A stretch of 60,000 nucleotides of DNA from positions 23,190,001-23,250,000 of the forward strand of contig CM060734.1 in the NCBI GenBank assembly GCA_030704615.1. Reading direction: 5' to 3'. The notes below the pieces were generated by a model. The model did not search any database. It was not told where the DNA came from and was given only the letters and a program-made list of their open reading frames with translations. Numbering within the stretch: the first letter of the stretch is position 1; every line of letters begins with the position of its first letter. Origin of the DNA: Takakia lepidozioides (lineage: Eukaryota > Streptophyta > Takakiopsida > Takakiales > Takakiaceae). The position numbers and the translations under genes are program-made. Below are positions 56,826 through 60,000 of the stretch, in pieces.

Positions 56826-57100
56826 TATTTCGGCGCCGTTATTGGCTTCACTCCGGAGCCCTGAGCCGGGTTTTTGTTTTCCGGAGCCCAATTTTGGCGC
56901 CATTATTGGCTTCACTCCGGAGGCTTCAGCCGGGTATTTGGTTTCTAGTGCCCAATTTCGGCGCCGTTATCCCCAACCATCTTGCAGTTCTGCAACAGTA
57001 CTATCCACGGTTACAGCTCCTCATTGCGTGTTTGGAGTCTGCAAACCCCGATCGTAATTCCGCGTGTGTCCCTTGCTGTGGGGTAATTTCGGTGCCGTTA
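56826..57100. repeat. Subterminal palindromes of element 2, 64-bp spacing
   Basis: Sites TATTTCGGCGCCGTTATT, AATTTTGGCGCCATTATT, AATTTCGGCGCCGTTAT and AATTTCGGTGCCGTTATT, centred at 56834.5, 56898.5, 56962.5 and 57093.5. The first three are exactly 64 bp apart; the last is 131 bp on. The spacers share GGCTTCACTCCGGAG words. Confidence 0.8.
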
Positions 57101-57299
57101 TTGGCCAGTATTCAGTTTTTCCATGACCTGGGCTGACGGTACATGAGCTTGGGCTTGACGTCATTAGCGGATACTGTTACTTATGAGCGGAGTGCTTCCA
57201 GCATGAGCGCAGAAATCTTCGAAAACCTACTCTTCTTATACTACTTTCGATTATTTTATCGTTTTTTGCCCGAAAAAAACCTGCCGTTATTCATAGTGT

Positions 57300-57374
57300 G
57301 TTATTTGGCGGCTCATGGCTCATGCATGCCCGCTCATGAGCTCATGGCTCATGAGCTCCTGGAATAGCAACCCC
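57300..57374 (+). repeat. Right terminus of element 2
   Basis: Repeated GCTCATGG/GCTCATGAGCTC words ending GGAATAGCAACCCC, matching the ends at 16164 and 39595 (GAAATAGCAGCCCC). Adjacent DNA encodes gypsy RNase H (LASGRVARW). Confidence 0.65.
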
Positions 57375-58268
57375 GCTAGCTAGTGGCAGGGTTGCTCGAT
57401 GGTTACTACTTCTTCATGAATATGATTTCGAGGTTGTTCATAAGCCTAGAATATTACATGTTACAGCAGACCATCTATCAAGACCTACTACTGGAGAACC
57501 AGCAACATGAGTAGAGGATCAACTTCCTGATGCATTTATGTTTACTGTTCAACCAGAAGCACAAGAAGAAGAGACAAACCCTCTAGACGCTCTGGGAGTA
57601 TTCCAAGGAGACTATTACCTTCCAGACTCGCTTAAGTTGATGGATGACACAGATGAAGAAGAACACTCATCAGATGAAGATGAACCCCTTGATGAAGGAC
57701 CAATTATTGAGGAGGAGTCAAATCCAGAAGAAGGAGATGACAAGGAAAACGAGGAGCCAAATGATCAAGAATTGGCCAATATTAGCATTGGAACTTATGC
57801 AGTCACCAAGGAGGAACCAGAAGACATTCAAAATCAAGATCAAGATCCAGATGATTGGCAATGGCCAATCAAATACTATCTGAACACATGAAAATTTCCT
57901 GAAGACTACACCAAAGATGACAGGAGAAAGCTTTCAATGAAAGCAAGCCATACACAGTGATCAGAGGAATTCTGTACAAAAGAGGAATTGATTCCATAAT
58001 GAGAAGATGTGTGAACAAAGAACAAGCCAAAACAGTGATGCAAGAAGTACGTGAAGGAATAGCCAGAGGACACTTCAGTTCAGACCTGACAGCAAAGAAG
58101 ATATTACTAGCAGGTTATTGGTGGCCTACTATTTCCGGAGACACTTATGAACACTGTCAACAGTGTGATGTCTGCCAGAGAATGGGACCAGTAGAAAGAA
58201 CTGGAAAAGGAGCGATGCACGCAATATTACCTACAAGAGCCATTTCAGTGTTGGGGGCTAGACTTCAT
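57375..58268 (+). pseudogene. Gypsy-4 pol: RNase H end, acidic linker, integrase zinc module
   Basis: Starts inside RNase H (SGRVARWLLLLHEYDFEVVH, ADHLSRPTTGEPAT). A stop near 57509 is followed by an unusually acidic linker (57541-57891: DDTDEEEHSSDEDEPLDEG) that is much longer than in gypsy-3, then DDWQWPIKYYLNT. The integrase zinc module follows at 57957-58200 with GHFSSDLTAKKILLAGYWW and CQQCDVCQRMG. The start was removed by element 2. Confidence 0.8.
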
Positions 58269-58377
58269 AAGACCCTCATAGGGCCCACCCCTAAAAAGGG
58301 GCAGTAGCCGCAAGGCAAAGTGGCTCTTAGTTATGCCGGCCTCGGCCGGAGTCTTCTCTCTCTCTCTCTCTCTTCAT
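58269..58377. repeat. Short repeat, copy 2, inserted in integrase with target duplication
   Basis: Interrupts the integrase motif GLDF-IGPIKP. CTTCAT occurs at 58263-58268 and again at 58372-58377, a probable 6-bp target duplication. The insert contains GGGGCAGTAGCCGCAAGGC, AAGTGGCTCTTAGTTATGCC and CCGGAGTCTTCTCTCTC, and corresponds to 17867-17942 in reverse. It includes a CCGGC...GCCGG hairpin and ends in a CT-rich run. Removing it and one CTTCAT restores the integrase reading. Confidence 0.75.
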
Positions 58378-59227
58378 GGGACCCATTAAACCTCTAGCAA
58401 GATATACACAGAACCAATACATTCTCACAGCCACTGATTACACTACCAAGTGGGTAGAGGCCAAGGCATTAAGAGACAACACTGCCAAGTCAACAGCCAA
58501 GTTCTTATATGAGAACATCATCACCCGATTCGGTTGTCCACTGGAGTTTGTCAGTGATCAAGGATCACATTTTACGAATGATGCCATAAAATGCCTGACA
58601 GAGGAATTCATGATTGTGCACCACAAGAGTACCGCTTATTACCCTCAGGGTAATGGCCAAGTAGAATCTACCAACAAGATTTTCTGCACTATCTTGACTA
58701 AGATAGTGAATGCCAATCGCACAGATTGGGCCACCAAAATGAACACGGCACTATGGGCATTCAGGACATCATACAAGATGACCACGAAACATACACCATT
58801 TCAACTGGTGTATGGAGCAGAAGCACTATTACCAATTGAATGTATGGTACCCACACTACGAACCTCGACTCATGAACGATGGGGTCTGGAGGAATCACTG
58901 CGAGTTAGGGAACATGAATTATTCCACTTGGAAGAAGTTCGAGCAGACGTTGCAGATAACATGGCACGAATTCAAGAGCAGCGGAAAAAAAGAGTATCGG
59001 AAGGGAAAGTAAAATCTTGCCAAGATGGAGAAATAGTCTTATGGCTACCAAAGATCAAGAAGGTTAAACTGGGGGGCAAGTTGAAAATGCCATGGATATC
59101 AAAAAGGTACATGACAATGGAACTGTTGATTTACAAACCCTGGAACAAGAATTCGTGGGACGAATAAATATCAACAAGTTAAAGGGCTATAAGGGGATAC
59201 ACGACCGAGCCCTCATCCATGATTTGT
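58378..59227 (+). pseudogene. Gypsy-4 integrase core and C-terminus
   Basis: PIKPLARYTQNQYILTATDY (first Asp), WVEAKALRDNTAKSTAKF, FVSDQGSHFTND (second Asp), YYPQGNGQVESTNKI (Glu): the DD35E triad is complete. Then TSYKMTTKHTPFQLVYGAEA, a GPY-like C-terminal part, and INKLKGYKGIH before a stop at about 59245. This frame is open for 263 codons from 58376 and is the best-preserved integrase in the window, but it is split from its N-terminus by the short repeat. Confidence 0.85.
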
Positions 59228-60000
59228 ATGCCAACGAAGAAGATTAGATGATAGATGAAGAACAAGAAAGCTCCAGCGCTTTCTACATCCATCACGACAC
59301 CACGGTGAATTAGCAAGTATTGAAAAAGGTAGCAATACGAGTTCAGGGCACAGCTGCTTTACGACCACCACGAATTTGGAGCATGGCATTACCGCCGCGT
59401 ATACCGTATGGAGAACCGTGGCCATCACGCATGCCCTACAGAACCGTGAACAAATACAAAGCGGCCAACGAATCACTCATCGTGTTAAACTCCGAGATGT
59501 ATGCTCCAAATGACCCCACCGACCGTGGCAATAATGCACCACGAACCATCAATCATAACACGGAGCAAGAACGACGGCGCAATCCAATGGATTGCCAAAA
59601 GACGGCAGAAGATACAGGCAAAACCATTAAACCAATTTGCAAGTACGTATTGTGCACACGCCGCACATCTAAAAACAGACCACTTTCCAAGATGGATGAA
59701 TGCAAACCAACCGAACTAGGACAATCATCAACAACCATCATCCCAATCCAGGATGAACCACGAAGAAAACACCAACGAAAAAAAGTCAAGCATATCCAAA
59801 AAAAAGATGAGATCCATCCAAAACCGTTACCAGAAGCCAAGTGCTTCTTGGTAAATGCGGGCCCGACAATCAAAGCCAACTGCACTTTAAAACCAGGTGG
59901 ACAGCATATCAAGATTACCCACCGCTACATCCCTGCCAAAATTTGGACCAATAAAAAAGGATCCAAGAAAAAAGTGTTGTCTTCGCTCACTATTGCAGAA
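59228..60000. other. Gypsy-4 3' region to window end
   Basis: Downstream of integrase. It is lysine- and asparagine-rich when read on the plus strand, with no frame longer than about 70 codons and no recognised domain. Probably the decayed equivalent of the accessory region of gypsy-3. Confidence 0.35.

Larger units (their letters stand above)
46441..57374. mobile_element. Composite element 2
   Basis: A diverged relative of element 1. Left border unclear. Contents: palindrome group (46970-47112), accessory copy e (47250-47901), palindrome group (48100-48240), methyltransferase-like gene on the minus strand (50694-48637), chimeric filler (50740-50912), 64-bp palindrome array (50925-51385), MULE transposase on the plus strand (51556-55296), accessory copy f (56623-56054), 64-bp spaced palindromes (56826-57100), and a GCTCATGG-rich terminus ending GGAATAGCAACCCC at about 57374 inside a gypsy RNase H gene. 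Palindromes are of the ATTTCGGCGCCGAAAT type throughout. Confidence 0.6.

Overview
The window is nuclear DNA from a eukaryote, most likely of the plant (streptophyte) lineage. The signs are spliceosomal GT-AG introns, chromodomain-bearing Ty3/gypsy retrotransposons whose primer-binding site matches initiator tRNA-Met, a MULE-type transposase ending in a SWIM zinc finger, and AATAAA signals. I cannot name the species; a large-genome charophyte, bryophyte or fern would fit. No ordinary host gene, tRNA or rRNA was recognised. Nearly everything is nested mobile DNA.

The most interesting content is a large composite DNA element, present in three versions. Element 1 (before base 1 to about 16164) has a MULE-like transposase gene on the minus strand (744-4554), a tandem array of about 29 palindromes (4787-6326), and then, diverging from the transposase, a ten-exon gene on the plus strand (6764-15409) whose product joins a ParB-like domain to a beta-class (N6/N4-type) DNA methyltransferase-like domain. 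Unit B (31973-39595) is a close copy of the methyltransferase half. Element 2 (about 46.44-57.37 kb) is a diverged relative with the same plan reversed: methyltransferase on the minus strand (50694-48637), palindrome array (50925-51385), transposase on the plus strand (51556-55296). A small unknown protein family recurs six times in these elements. Elements 1 and B carry palindromes of type GGAAATGCGG-YR-CCGCATTTCC, while element 2 carries type AATTTCGGCGCCGAAATT, in the arrays and also inside the same introns. Palindrome centres repeat at exactly 53 bp in element 1 and exactly 64 bp in element 2. All protein genes of these elements carry stops or frameshifts here, often C-to-T.

Between and around the elements are Ty3/gypsy retrotransposons. 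They are an interrupted gypsy on the minus strand (16165-17350), a chromovirus on the plus strand with two LTRs (18955-25862), a gag fragment (25870-26577), a second chromovirus on the minus strand (26578-31662), a long plus-strand gypsy (31663-46440) split by unit B, and another gypsy split by element 2 (57375 to the window end). Every recognisable outer end of the composite elements lies inside a gypsy pol gene.

My working model is an inference. The element encodes its own mobilisation protein (MULE transposase) and a DNA-binding/methylating or chromatin-marking protein (ParB plus methyltransferase). That second protein would read element-specific palindromes spaced along one face of the helix between the two divergent promoters, within introns and near the ends.
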